In this document: piece by piece, positions 24,607 through 33,229 of the stretch
How positions within the stretch are numbered: the stretch's first letter is position 1
Layout of the letters: the number at the start of each line of letters is the position of its first letter
Assembly: GCA_934630485.1 (NCBI GenBank)
Contig: CAKTWD010000001.1
Location: 1-62,658 of the forward strand
Direction: 5' to 3'
Length of the DNA: 62,658 nucleotides
DNA from: an uncultured Eggerthellaceae bacterium
Lineage (GTDB): Bacteria; Actinomycetota; Coriobacteriia; Coriobacteriales; Eggerthellaceae
Notes under the pieces: generated by a model
Told to the model about the DNA's origin: nothing
What the model saw: only the letters and a program-made list of their open reading frames with translations
Database searches by the model: none
Translations under genes and position numbers: made by a program

Positions 24607-25243
24607 ACAGCAGCATGCGTTTGCCCGCGTTCTTGATCTTATTGAAGAGGCTGGCTGCATGTCTTTTGTTGTTCTGATTGGCTCGTGGGCGGAGTATGTA
24701 TACAAAGAAGCTGGGATTTTGCCCGGCTTTGACCCTAATATCAGGACACTGGATGTCGACTTTCTTATACGTAATTTGAGGCGCCCTGTTCCAGCTGCGA
24801 GTTTGGCGGTGCTTGCAAAAGAGAAAGGCTTCTTTGTTGAGTCGGATCGTCTGAATGGGTCGACGAAGATCCTTGACGCGTCGGGTCTTGAAGTCGAGTT
24901 TCTAATTCGAAAAATGGGCGCTGGCGCGGAGGTCGCGCTTAAAACGAATGTCGGGGTGACTGCGCAAACGCTTCGGCATTTGGAAATTCTCTCGACGAAT
25001 CTTCTTGAGACAATTTGTTTGGGGCATGTGCTTCGGGTTCCTGCGCCTGAGGCATACGTGATTCACAAGATGGTGATAAACGACGAAAGAGGCCCGAAGG
25101 CCGAGAAGGACGCAGTGGCCGTTATGGCCTTAGCTTCTTATCTTGTCGAAGAAAAAGCGATTGCTATATTCGAATCACTTACCAAAAAGGAACAGTTGCG
25201 CGTCAGGGCCTTTATCGCGAAGTACGGCATCGAGAATCAGTAG
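24596..25243 (+). CDS. Predicted nucleotidyltransferase-fold protein (AbiEii/MenT-like layout)
   Basis: A 215-residue protein. The nucleotidyltransferase signature is visible as Gly29-Ser30 in VVLIGSWAEY and Asp53/Asp55 in TLDVDFLIRN. A third acidic site is likely in LEVEFLIRK. The C-terminal half is helical (HKMVINDERGPKAEKDAVAV). Enzymes of this kind include AbiEii and MenT toxins that modify tRNA or proteins, and also GSxR-type accessory enzymes. GGGAGGG lies before the ATG within the upstream gene. AT-richer composition than neighbours suggests acquisition by transfer. Confidence 0.78.
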   Translation: MLSEQQHAFARVLDLIEEAGCMSFVVLIGSWAEYVYKEAGILPGFDPNIRTLDVDFLIRNLRRPVPAASLAVLAKEKGFFVESDRLNGSTKILDASGLEVEFLIRKMGAGAEVALKTNVGVTAQTLRHLEILSTNLLETICLGHVLRVPAPEAYVIHKMVINDERGPKAEKDAVAVMALASYLVEEKAIAIFESLTKKEQLRVRAFIAKYGIENQ

Positions 25244-25300
25244 GCTAGGCTCGCGATGCACGGAGCAGACATGAGGTTTAATGCGTGGGCTTGCTCTGGG

Positions 25301-25930
25301 TTAGATCAGCGAAATCAGTAGTTCGTGGATGCGAGTGTCGGCGTCCAACTCGGGGTGGAACGCGACGCCGATTTGGTTTCCGCTGCGTACGGCAACGATG
25401 CGGCCGTCAACCTGGGCAAGGACCTGCGCATCGCCGCGGGCTTCTTTGATGAACGGCGCACGGATGAACGTCATGGGGATGTCCGCCGGCTCCGTTTCGT
25501 CAGGCAAACCCGCGCAGGGTGCGGTAGTGCGGAAACTTCCAAGCTGCCTGCCGTAAGCGTTGCGCTGAACGGTGACGGGAAGGGTTCCAAACGCGCCAGC
25601 TGCGGTTGAGCCCGCGGCGACGGGGCCGTTGGGATCGCCCGCTGCGGGGACGCCTTCCTCCACGGTTTCGGCCAGCAGGATAAGACCCGCGCAGGTGCCA
25701 AGCGCAGGCATGCCTTCGGCAATGCGCTGACGCAGGGGTTCGAGCATTCCCAGTTCGCGGAGCATTTTCGCCTGAGCGGTGCTTTCGCCGCCGGGAAGCA
25801 CTAGCGCGTCGAAAGGTTTTTCCAGATCGGCCGCCTGGCGAAGCTCGATGCACTCGCAGCCAAGCTTGCGCAGCATGCGCTCGTGCTCGATAAATGCTCC
25901 CTGAACAGCCAAAACGGCGATAGTCTTCAT
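25301..25930 (-). CDS. pdxT: Pyridoxal 5'-phosphate synthase glutaminase subunit PdxT
   Basis: PdxT releases ammonia from glutamine and channels it to PdxS. The 209-residue protein starts MKTIAVLAVQGAFIEHERML. The oxyanion loop is LPGGEST, the nucleophile Cys80 is in ALGTCAGLILLA, and the His/Glu pair is in VAFHPELDAD. It lies downstream of pdxS on the same strand, separated by about 140 bases that include a terminator hairpin, so its level may be lower than PdxS unless read-through occurs. Confidence 0.96.
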   Translation of the reverse strand: MKTIAVLAVQGAFIEHERMLRKLGCECIELRQAADLEKPFDALVLPGGESTAQAKMLRELGMLEPLRQRIAEGMPALGTCAGLILLAETVEEGVPAAGDPNGPVAAGSTAAGAFGTLPVTVQRNAYGRQLGSFRTTAPCAGLPDETEPADIPMTFIRAPFIKEARGDAQVLAQVDGRIVAVRSGNQIGVAFHPELDADTRIHELLISLI

Positions 25931-25955
25931 AAGGCTCCCTTTTTCGAATAAGAAA

Positions 25956-25979
25956 GGAAGGCCGTGAGCGCGGCCTTCC
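25956..25979 (-). terminator. Hairpin between pdxS and pdxT
   Basis: GGAAGGCCG (25956-25964) and CGGCCTTCC (25971-25979) pair perfectly. In the minus direction, the direction of pdxS and pdxT, the stem is followed by a TTTCTTATT run. It can act as an intrinsic terminator or attenuator within the pdxST unit. Confidence 0.75.
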
Positions 25980-26072
25980 CGGTGATGCGTTTGCGTGCAG
26001 GCTTGGTTTGCTGGGCAGCGTGGTGCGCCCTCCCCCGCGATCGCCTGCGGGTTTGATTGGCCGGCGGTGCGG

Positions 26073-26963
26073 TTACTTGCCGCGCTCGGCCATGAGCAGG
26101 GCGATCTCGCTCTCGTTGATGCCGACCATGGCCTCGCCCAGGTCCTCGGACAGCTCGGCGATCAGCTTGGCGTCGGTATAGTTGGCGACGGCCTTGACGA
26201 TTGCCTGCGCGCGCTTGGCGGGGTTGCCGCTCTTGAAGATGCCGCTGCCGACGAATACGCCCTCGGCGCCCAGCTGCATCATGAGCGCGGCGTCGGCGGG
26301 GGTGGCCACGCCGCCGGCTGCGAAGTTCACTACGGGCAAGCTGCCGTTCTCGTGCACGTACTTCACCAGTTCAACGGGAACCTGCAGCTGCTTGGCCGCT
26401 TCGAACAGCTCGTCCTCGCGCAGATTCTGGATATGGCGGATCTCGCGATTCATCATGCGCATGTGGCGCACGGCTTGAACGACGTCGCCGGTGCCGGGCT
26501 CGCCCTTGGTGCGGATCATGGTTGCGCCCTCGGCGATGCGGCGAAGTGCCTCACCTAGATCGCGGGCGCCGCAGACGAACGGAACGCTGAACTGGGTCTT
26601 GTCGATGTGGTACGTGTCATCAGCAGGAGACAGGACCTCGGATTCGTCGATGTAGTCGATGTCGATGGCTTGCAGGATCTGAGCCTCGACGAAGTGACCG
26701 ATGCGGCATTTGGCCATGACGGGGATGCTGACAGCCTCCTGAATTCCCTTGATCATCTTGGGGTCGCTCATGCGAGAGACGCCACCTGCGGCGCGGATGT
26801 CGGCGGGGATGCGCTCGAGCGCCATAACGGCGCAGGCGCCGGCTTCTTCGGCGATACGAGCCTGCTCTGGGGTGGTGACGTCCATAATGACGCCGCCCTT
26901 CAACATCTGGGCAAGCTGGCGGTTGAGCGCAACGCGCTCGGCAGCGGTCTGTTCTTCGGTCAT
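26073..26963 (-). CDS. pdxS: Pyridoxal 5'-phosphate synthase lyase subunit PdxS
   Basis: PdxS condenses ribose 5-phosphate, glyceraldehyde 3-phosphate and ammonia to pyridoxal phosphate. The 296-residue TIM barrel is highly conserved. GGVIMDVTTPEQARIAEEAG carries the substrate Asp, Lys84 in PVMAKCRIGH forms the first imine, and a second Lys is in MIRTKGEPGTGDV. FAAGGVATPADAALMMQLG and GVFVGSGIFKS bind phosphate. It is first in the pdxS-pdxT unit and divergent from a MocR-type regulator. Confidence 0.97.
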   Translation of the reverse strand: MTEEQTAAERVALNRQLAQMLKGGVIMDVTTPEQARIAEEAGACAVMALERIPADIRAAGGVSRMSDPKMIKGIQEAVSIPVMAKCRIGHFVEAQILQAIDIDYIDESEVLSPADDTYHIDKTQFSVPFVCGARDLGEALRRIAEGATMIRTKGEPGTGDVVQAVRHMRMMNREIRHIQNLREDELFEAAKQLQVPVELVKYVHENGSLPVVNFAAGGVATPADAALMMQLGAEGVFVGSGIFKSGNPAKRAQAIVKAVANYTDAKLIAELSEDLGEAMVGINESEIALLMAERGK

Positions 26964-27106
26964 ATCGGTTCCTTTCGGTCCGTTGGGTTTCTGTTGTGCA
27001 ATGGATGGAAGATTAGTCGTTAGCTGGATATATGGATATAGTCAGAATCAACTTAATAAGTAAGACCAGTTAGGTGTCTGCCGGATTCAGTTGCAGGGGG
27101 GGACGG

Positions 27107-28675
27107 ATGTTCTCGTACGACATGGCGAATCGGGATGGGCAAACTCTGTATGAGCACCTCTACCGCTGTATTCGTCACGATATCGCTCACGGGGCCGTTT
27201 CGGCAGGGCAGAAGCTTCCTTCGAAGCGCGCTTTGGCCGAGCATCTGGGCGTGAGTCTTGTTACCGTCGAGGCGGCGTATCGTCAGCTTGTTGCCGAGGG
27301 CTACGTGATATCGCGTGAGCGAAGCGGCTATTTCGTTTGCGAGTTGGCGCCCGCAGAAAAAATCGGTTTGCTTTCCGATGGATTGCCATCGAGCTTGCGT
27401 GCGAGTGATGATGGATTGCCGTCAGACGTTCGGGCGGCTGCTGATGGGTTGGTGTTGGATTCGCAGGCGGCTGCAGGTAGGTCGCTGTCAAATTCTGGGT
27501 CAGCCCTCGATGGCGCGGAGTTCGACTCTCCGATCCAATTCGACTTCACGCGCGGCGATGCCGCAACGAAGATCTTCCCGTATTCTGCTTGGGCAAAGAC
27601 GGTCCGCCGTGTGCTTTCCGATGGCACGCCCGAATCGCTGGCGCAGGCTTCAACCGCCGCGGGCTCGCCGCAGCTTCGTCGCGCAATCGCCAACTATCTG
27701 CGTGAGTATCGCGGCATGAGCGTGTCTTCCGATCAGATCATTATCGGAGCAGGATCGCAAGTGTTGTATCAGTTAGTGGCTCAGCTTCTTGGCCGCCAGA
27801 AAGTCTACGCCATCGAAACGCCGGGCTACCCGCTTCTTGCCAAAATGTATGCAGCGCTTAATGCAGAATCTTGCTTGATTCCCGTTGATGAGCAGGGTAT
27901 GAATGTTGGCGCGCTGATGGAATCTGACGCGGATGTTCTGCACGTTATGCCGTCGCATCAGTTTCCAACCGGTGTGGTAATGTCTGCGGCTCGTCGCCGC
28001 GAGTTGCTTAACTGGACGCGCGAAGCGTCGGGCCGCTTCATCATCGAAGACGACTACGATTCTGAGTTCCGCATGCACGGCCGTCCGGTTGCAACGCTTT
28101 TCGGCATCGATGCGGCGGGCAAGGTTCTTTATCTGAACTCGTTCGCAAAAAGCCTTGGCAGCGCATTTCGCATTGCCTATCTGGTTCTTCCCGAATCGCT
28201 GGCCCAGCGATTCAACGCTGAGCTGGGTTTCTATTCGAATACGGTCAGCCCGCTTGATCAGCTTGCGCTGGCGTCGTTTATTGAGGAGGGGCATTACGAG
28301 CGCCATGTCAATCGACTGCGCACCCACGCGCGTCGTTCGCAGGAGGCTTTGGTCGAGGCGTTGCGAAAAGGCCCCCTGGCGCATCGTTTGCGGTTCGAAG
28401 GCTTTGGCAGGGGCTTGCATTTCGTCATGGCATTTAAGGACAAGCGTTCTGAAGCCGAGCTAGCGGGTTTGGCTGCGAAGGCAGGGGTCTGGATTGCCCC
28501 GATGGGTTCGTTTTCGCTTGCCGCAGACGCGCTGGCCCCTGACGCGCTGGCCGCAGATTCGCCTGAATCAACGTCTTTCGGCGATGGAATGCCGCGCTTC
28601 GTTCTGCGATACGATGGCTCGAGTGAGTCAGCTGCGGAAGATGCTGCTCGCGCGCTGGAATCTGCATGGTCTTAG
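27107..28675 (+). CDS. pdxR: MocR-family regulator, probable PdxR
   Basis: A 522-residue GntR/MocR protein. The N-terminal winged helix reads LYEHLYRCIRHDIAHGAVSA and LPSKRALAEHLGVSLVTVEA. After a variable linker with two GLPS-type repeats (LLSDGLPSSLRASDDGLPSD) comes an aminotransferase-I-like domain with the PLP lysine in LNSFAKSLGSAFRIAY. MocR proteins next to pdxST activate B6 synthesis when PLP is low. Divergence from pdxS supports this assignment. ATG 27107 has a long G-rich ribosome site. A second low-complexity stretch (ADALAPDALAADSPE) lies near the C-terminus. Confidence 0.9.
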   Translation: MFSYDMANRDGQTLYEHLYRCIRHDIAHGAVSAGQKLPSKRALAEHLGVSLVTVEAAYRQLVAEGYVISRERSGYFVCELAPAEKIGLLSDGLPSSLRASDDGLPSDVRAAADGLVLDSQAAAGRSLSNSGSALDGAEFDSPIQFDFTRGDAATKIFPYSAWAKTVRRVLSDGTPESLAQASTAAGSPQLRRAIANYLREYRGMSVSSDQIIIGAGSQVLYQLVAQLLGRQKVYAIETPGYPLLAKMYAALNAESCLIPVDEQGMNVGALMESDADVLHVMPSHQFPTGVVMSAARRRELLNWTREASGRFIIEDDYDSEFRMHGRPVATLFGIDAAGKVLYLNSFAKSLGSAFRIAYLVLPESLAQRFNAELGFYSNTVSPLDQLALASFIEEGHYERHVNRLRTHARRSQEALVEALRKGPLAHRLRFEGFGRGLHFVMAFKDKRSEAELAGLAAKAGVWIAPMGSFSLAADALAPDALAADSPESTSFGDGMPRFVLRYDGSSESAAEDAARALESAWS

Positions 28676-28775
28676 GTTGATGCAGTTTTCGTTACTTTCA
28701 ATTAATAGTAGCTACCGCAGATAGGGGCATGTTTCTAGAATCGTTCCGTTAGATTGATTGAAAGTCGGTTCGGTA

Positions 28776-29984
28776 ATGAGCATGTTCAGCGAGTATTCTG
28801 CCACCGAAGTTAAGAACGACTTGTTGGCGGGCATTGTTTCGTGTTTTTCAGTGATCCCCGAAGTTGTCGGGTTCTGCCTGTTGGCGGGCGTGAGTCCCAC
28901 GTTGGGGCTTTGGACCTCGATTGTGTTTCTGATTCTGGGGTCGTTTTTGGGCGGTCGCCCTGCTATGGTTTCGGCAGGCGCGGGCTCGATGGCCCTGGTT
29001 GTTATGACGCTTATCGCCGATTACGGAACCGAGTACCTGTTCGCGGCCGTTCTTTTGGCCGGCGTCGTCCAGCTGCTGCTGGGTTTCCTTCATGCTGACA
29101 AGCTCATCCGCTTCGTGCCCGCAACGGTAATGCTGGGCTTCGTGGACGCTTTGGCGATCGTCATTTTCTCGGCGCAGATCTCGTCGCTTAAGGACGGTTC
29201 GCTGCTGATGTTCGTCTTCGTTGCGGTGGCCATGGCTATTGTCTACCTGTTCCCGAAGCTAACCGACAAGGTTCCCTCGACTTTGGTGGCGTTGCTGGCG
29301 GTGACGGCGCTCAGCTTGCTGACCGGTGGAACGACCACGTCGGTTGGCGCGATGGCGCAGATTTCGGCCGGCTTGCCAAACTTCTGGGTGCCGACGATTT
29401 TGGCCGACCCGCAAACATGGGTGATCGTGCTGCCGTACGCGGTTTCGCTGGCGTTCGTCGGCTTGCTTGAAACCATGCTGACCGAGCAGGTGGTCGACGA
29501 GATGACTGGCACGTTCAGCGATGCGAACCGCGAGCTGAAAAGCCAGGGCGTGGCGAATGTTGCCAGTGGCTTTTTGGGTGCCATGCCCGGTTGCGCGATG
29601 ATCGGCCAGGCCATGGTCAACGTGAATTCCGGCGGGCGAGGCCGTTTGAGCACGCTGTGCGCCGGCGTTTTGCTGTGCGCGCTGGTGGTTCTTGGCGGCG
29701 AGCTTCTGAACTACGTGCCGCTTGCGGCGCTGGTGGGCGTCATGATCACGGTGGCTATCTCGACGTTCGACTGGAAGCAGACGCGTCGCGTTCTGGTTGA
29801 TGGTTTTAGCAACCCCAGCAAGACGATCGAGCTGATCACGACGCTGGTTACGATTGGCGTGGTGGTTTCGACTAAGAATCTGGCGTTTGGCGCCGGTGCG
29901 GGAATGATCGTTTACTACGGCGCCCGAGCGATCCTTGGCGAGTTCTCGTTCCGCGAGGCGTTCCGTAAGTTGCTGCATCGCTAG
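28776..29984 (+). CDS. SulP-family anion permease lacking a STAS domain
   Basis: A ~402-residue membrane protein with 11-12 hydrophobic segments. The SulP signature lies in DLLAGIVSCFSVIPEVVGFC and ISAGLPNFWVPTILADP, with GSRGGR-like NVNSGGRGRLSTLCAG and ISTFDWKQTRRV following. It ends soon after the membrane region (FSFREAFRKLLHR), so the usual cytoplasmic STAS domain is missing. Substrate may be sulfate, bicarbonate or an organic anion. The start is ambiguous among ATG 28776, ATG 28782 and upstream TTG; no strong ribosome site decides it. Confidence 0.85.
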   Translation: MSMFSEYSATEVKNDLLAGIVSCFSVIPEVVGFCLLAGVSPTLGLWTSIVFLILGSFLGGRPAMVSAGAGSMALVVMTLIADYGTEYLFAAVLLAGVVQLLLGFLHADKLIRFVPATVMLGFVDALAIVIFSAQISSLKDGSLLMFVFVAVAMAIVYLFPKLTDKVPSTLVALLAVTALSLLTGGTTTSVGAMAQISAGLPNFWVPTILADPQTWVIVLPYAVSLAFVGLLETMLTEQVVDEMTGTFSDANRELKSQGVANVASGFLGAMPGCAMIGQAMVNVNSGGRGRLSTLCAGVLLCALVVLGGELLNYVPLAALVGVMITVAISTFDWKQTRRVLVDGFSNPSKTIELITTLVTIGVVVSTKNLAFGAGAGMIVYYGARAILGEFSFREAFRKLLHR

Positions 29985-29994
29985 ATTAACTAGC

Positions 29995-30088
29995 TTCAAT
30001 AACGACAGTAGCCGCTCCTAAAGCGGCTACTTAACCATATTGGCCGTGGAGGGCGTGACCAAACGCTCCACGTCTGCTCCGCATTATA
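29995..30088 (-). ncRNA. Candidate small RNA, copy 1 of a two-member element
   Basis: On the minus strand TATAAT (30088-30083) would start a ~85-nt RNA. Stem 1 pairs GTGGAG with CTCCAC around the loop region 30046-30070. Stem 2, GTAGCCGC/GCGGCTAC (30030-30008), ends it ahead of a modest T stretch. Copy 2 at 33230-33332 keeps the -10, both stems and the loop GGAGCG/CCCTC core while bases in stems differ. This is the intergenic region between SulP and the MFS gene. Confidence 0.5.
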
Positions 30089-30325
30089 CCATGCGGCAGT
30101 TCGGGCTACTGATTCCGCGGTATCGTTGCCCCGTTAAAAAACCTGTTGAAGAAGGCCTAATTCTGCCGCTAAGGGATGCCGGCTCTGTGCAGAGTCGAAA
30201 ACCTTTGTCGGGTGTATTAAACCTTTCGCTTCTGTGTTGTAGCATGTGCCCGTGAAAGCGAGCGTCCGCACGATTGCGGGCGCGTTTTGCTCATGCGAGT
30301 ACGCGCTGAATTGATTGGAGGAGCC

Positions 30326-31510
30326 GTGTCTGCGTTGCGGGTGAGGGTTTGCCTCGCATTGTTGGTGATTGCGGGTTTTGCTCTTGGTTGCTCGGAGTTC
30401 GTCGTTATCGGAATCCAGCCCGAATTGGCGGAAGCGTTCGGCGTTTCGCTGTCGCAAACGGGCAATTTCATGAGTTTCTTTGCGGTGGCATATGCTGTCG
30501 CTACTCCCATTCTCGCCCTGGTCACGGGCCGGTTCAAGCGCTTCACGCTGCTGATTGCCTACAGTGCGGTGCTGATCGTCGGCAATTTGCTGTCAGTCAT
30601 GGCCACCTCGTTTTCGACCATGCTTTTGGCTCGCGTGCTCATTGGCTTGGTTTCCGGTGCTTTGCTTGCTGTTGAGGTCACCTTCATTCCCGAGTTCCTT
30701 GATTCGAAGCGCGTGCCCATTGCTATTTCGATCGTTTACGCGGCGTTCTCGTTTGCCATGGTGCTTTCCACTTCGCTGGGCAAGCTGGCCGCAGAGGTTC
30801 TGTCTTGGCATGTGGCGCTGGTTGCTGTTCTGGTGATCTCGATTGCTGCCAGTGTTGCGATGCTTCTGGTTCTGCCGCGCTCTGGCAAAACCGACGAGCC
30901 TGCAACTGCTCGCGAGCAGCTTCCGTATCTGCACGATTCGCGCGTTATCGCCGGTATGTGCGTTTTCATCTTCGGTGTTGGATCGGTGTATGTTTTCTAC
31001 GGCTATGTTACGCCTTACCTGCAGGGCGTTTTGGGCGTTTCGCCTATTGGGACCAGCGCGGTGCTGATGGGTTATGGCGCGATGTGCATGGTGTCGAACC
31101 TGATATCGGGCTGGGTTGCAAGCCGTTTTGGCATGAAGGCGCTGATCGCGTCCTTTCTTGTTCAGGCGGGTTTGCTATTTGCGCTGTTCATGGTGGGTGG
31201 GGCTACGACCCCGGGCATCGTCATCACGTTACTTATCGGCCTGACGATGTACGTTGTCTCCACCCCGTGCCTGACGATGTTCATGGACGTTGCCCGTCAC
31301 GAGCATCCCAAGGCTCTGACGCTTGCGGCCTCTACCGAGCCGATGGCGTTCAACGTGGGAATTGCGTTTGGCACGGCGATGGGCGGTGCCGTGGTGAACG
31401 GCCCGGGAATCCAGTGTGCGGGTCTGTTTGGCGCGTTGTTCTCGCTGATTGCCTGCGGAATCGTGGTGGCAGCCGTGCGTGCTTCCCAAAGGAAGCGGAG
31501 GGCGGCATAG
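30326..31510 (+). CDS. MFS drug/sugar efflux-type transporter
   Basis: A 394-residue, 12-helix major facilitator protein of the DHA1/AraJ type. The first helix ends in CSEFVVIGIQPELAEAFGVS, typical of that subgroup, and the motif A-like loop is TGRFKRFTLL. ARVLIGLVSGALLAVEVTFI is motif-C-like. GTG 30326 has GGAGGAG at 30317-30323. Between the upstream -10-like TTGTAGCATG (30236) and the start, a GC-rich hairpin followed by TTTT (about 30260-30290) could act as an attenuator. Substrate unknown. Confidence 0.87.
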   Translation: MSALRVRVCLALLVIAGFALGCSEFVVIGIQPELAEAFGVSLSQTGNFMSFFAVAYAVATPILALVTGRFKRFTLLIAYSAVLIVGNLLSVMATSFSTMLLARVLIGLVSGALLAVEVTFIPEFLDSKRVPIAISIVYAAFSFAMVLSTSLGKLAAEVLSWHVALVAVLVISIAASVAMLLVLPRSGKTDEPATAREQLPYLHDSRVIAGMCVFIFGVGSVYVFYGYVTPYLQGVLGVSPIGTSAVLMGYGAMCMVSNLISGWVASRFGMKALIASFLVQAGLLFALFMVGGATTPGIVITLLIGLTMYVVSTPCLTMFMDVARHEHPKALTLAASTEPMAFNVGIAFGTAMGGAVVNGPGIQCAGLFGALFSLIACGIVVAAVRASQRKRRAA

Positions 31511-31610
31511 CGTTTGTTAGCCTGGCGCCGCCGGGCGCGGTTTCTTGGGAAAGCGAACGTGATTTGAAGCAAGCGCGTGTCCCAAGCGCGGAATCTGATG
31601 GCGAAACCAA

Positions 31611-31635
31611 GAGGGCGGCCCACTGGGTCGCCCTC
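31611..31635. terminator. Hairpin between convergent MFS and fprA genes
   Basis: GAGGGCGGCCCA pairs with TGGGTCGCCCTC around a C (31611-31635) with one wobble pair region. It lies mid-way between the two convergent stops and can serve both; the T run is weak on either side. Confidence 0.6.
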
Positions 31636-31724
31636 GTTGCATGTGCGTGATCGTGCGCTTGGATTGTTAAGCTGTCTAGTGGCGGAGCGCCGTTGGCTTG
31701 CGGTTGGCGCTGTGCTCCGGTTGT

Positions 31725-32912
31725 CTACTCTTCGCCCGTGCCCTTCAGCATGGTCTCGACTTTGTCGTGGACTTCCTTCAGGCCGGCTTCGTCGATGGTC
31801 CACTGGTGGGTGATGGTGCCGCACGGCATTTCGAACCCGCATTTCTCCAGGTACTCGGCCACTTCCTTGGGGCCCGAAGGAGCCCAGCCGTACGATCCGA
31901 ACGGGATGCCGATGCGGTTCTTCGGCGACAGCCCCTTCATGTAGCAAAGGAACGCGGCGACGGTGGGCATCATGGACGAGTTCAACGTGGGCGAACCAAC
32001 GGCGATGTACTTGGCGGAAAGCACTTCGGTCATGATGTCGGAGATGTGGTTGACGTTCAGGTCAAGCAGCCTGACGGCAATGCCGTTCTCGACGAACGTT
32101 TCGGCGATTTGCTCGGCCATTTTTTCGGTGGTGTGCCACATGCTGTCATAGACGACCAGCGCGTACTCGTCGGTTTCGTTGGCGGACCACTTCTTGTAGG
32201 CGGCGATGATCTCGGGAACGTGTGAGCGCCAAATGATACCGTGAGCAGGCGCGATGATGTCAATGTCAAGACCGGCGACCGCCTCGAGCGCCTTCTGGAC
32301 TTGGCGCGAGTAGGGAAGCACGATGTTGGCGTAGTACTTCTTGGCCTGTTCCATGACCTCGCACAGATCGACCTCGTCGTCGAAATGCATGCTGGACGCG
32401 AAGTGCTGACCGAAGGCGTCGTTGCTGAACAGGATCTTCTCTTCGGCGCAGTACGTGACCATGTTGTCGGGCCAGTGAACCATGGGCGTGTGCACGAACG
32501 TCAGGGTGCGCTTGCCGATGCTCAGGGTTTCGCCCGACTTCACCGGTAGGTAATCGAAATCGTTGCCGTAGTGGGCCTGCAAGCCGGCAAGCCCCTTGGG
32601 GGCACTGGTGACCAGCTTTGCGTTAGGGCAGCGGCTCATGACGACGGGGATCGAGCCGGAGTGGTCCATCTCGACGTGGTTGGACACCAGGTATTCGATT
32701 TTCGCGGGATCGACGATTTGCGAGATGCGGTCGAGCAGGTCGTCCGCGAAGGGACGCTTGCACGTGTCGATGAGCGTGACATGCTCGTCGACGATGAGAT
32801 AGGCGTTGTACGTGGAGCCCCAGTCGGTGGTGTAGCCGTGGAAGTTGCGCTCGTTCCAATCGACGCCGCCAACCCAATAGATGCCCGGCTTGACTTCAGC
32901 TGCATTCAGCAT
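31725..32912 (-). CDS. FprA-type A flavodiiron protein
   Basis: Flavodiiron proteins reduce O2 to water, or NO to N2O, and protect anaerobes. The 395-residue protein has a metallo-beta-lactamase diiron domain with His79, Glu81, Asp83 and His84 in SNHVEMDHSG, plus VHWPDNMVTY and IIAPAHGIIW. The flavodoxin domain begins near residue 250 (ALVVYDSMWHTTEKMAEQIA) with the SPTLNSSMMP and GSYGWAPSG FMN loops. No rubredoxin domain is fused. A good promoter with a Fur-like box precedes it. Confidence 0.95.
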   Translation of the reverse strand: MLNAAEVKPGIYWVGGVDWNERNFHGYTTDWGSTYNAYLIVDEHVTLIDTCKRPFADDLLDRISQIVDPAKIEYLVSNHVEMDHSGSIPVVMSRCPNAKLVTSAPKGLAGLQAHYGNDFDYLPVKSGETLSIGKRTLTFVHTPMVHWPDNMVTYCAEEKILFSNDAFGQHFASSMHFDDEVDLCEVMEQAKKYYANIVLPYSRQVQKALEAVAGLDIDIIAPAHGIIWRSHVPEIIAAYKKWSANETDEYALVVYDSMWHTTEKMAEQIAETFVENGIAVRLLDLNVNHISDIMTEVLSAKYIAVGSPTLNSSMMPTVAAFLCYMKGLSPKNRIGIPFGSYGWAPSGPKEVAEYLEKCGFEMPCGTITHQWTIDEAGLKEVHDKVETMLKGTGEE

Positions 32913-32938
32913 GATTGCCCCTTTCTCCTAATGACTCG

Positions 32939-32967
32939 AATATAGCAGCTTTAATAATGGGAATCAA
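32939..32967 (-). promoter_or_regulatory. fprA promoter with overlapping Fur-like box
   Basis: On the minus strand TTGATT (32967-32962), a 17-bp spacer and TATATT (32944-32939) form a promoter 27 bases before the ATG. The -35 lies in TGATATTGATTCCCATTATT (32953-32972 region), which resembles tandem Fur/DtxR hexamers. The box is tentative; the promoter is well placed. Confidence 0.6.
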
Positions 32968-33139
32968 TATCAATAAGAAGAGTGACTGGTTGTTGTCATA
33001 GGGATGTTGGATGGCTGTTGGATTGGTGCGACTTTTTAGCGAAACCACCGTCATGTGGCTGGCAGGTTGATTTTGTAGCATGTTCGCTGGATGCGGGGTG
33101 TGCCCTCTGCCTTTTTCGCAAAAAGGGGAGGTGATTGCC

Positions 33140-33223
33140 ATGGAGTTAGATCTGATCTGCTTCGTGCTTGTTGAAGTGCGAAGAATTCTTCATTTGGCGA
33201 TCGTTCTGATCGTTCTCTTGTAG
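33140..33223 (+). CDS. 27-residue hydrophobic peptide, candidate type I toxin
   Basis: The ORF starts MELDLICFVLVEVRR and ends HLAIVLIVLL, an acidic head, a short basic middle and a strongly hydrophobic tail. A very strong ribosome site, GGGGAGGTGATT, lies just upstream. A CCTTTTT/AAAAAGG hairpin ends directly at that site and could hide it. The ORF is followed by a long terminator stem and then by a convergent candidate small RNA. I do not recognise the peptide. Expression is not proven; the site-plus-terminator setting is the argument for it. Confidence 0.5.
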   Translation: MELDLICFVLVEVRRILHLAIVLIVLL

Positions 33224-33229
33224 CAATAG

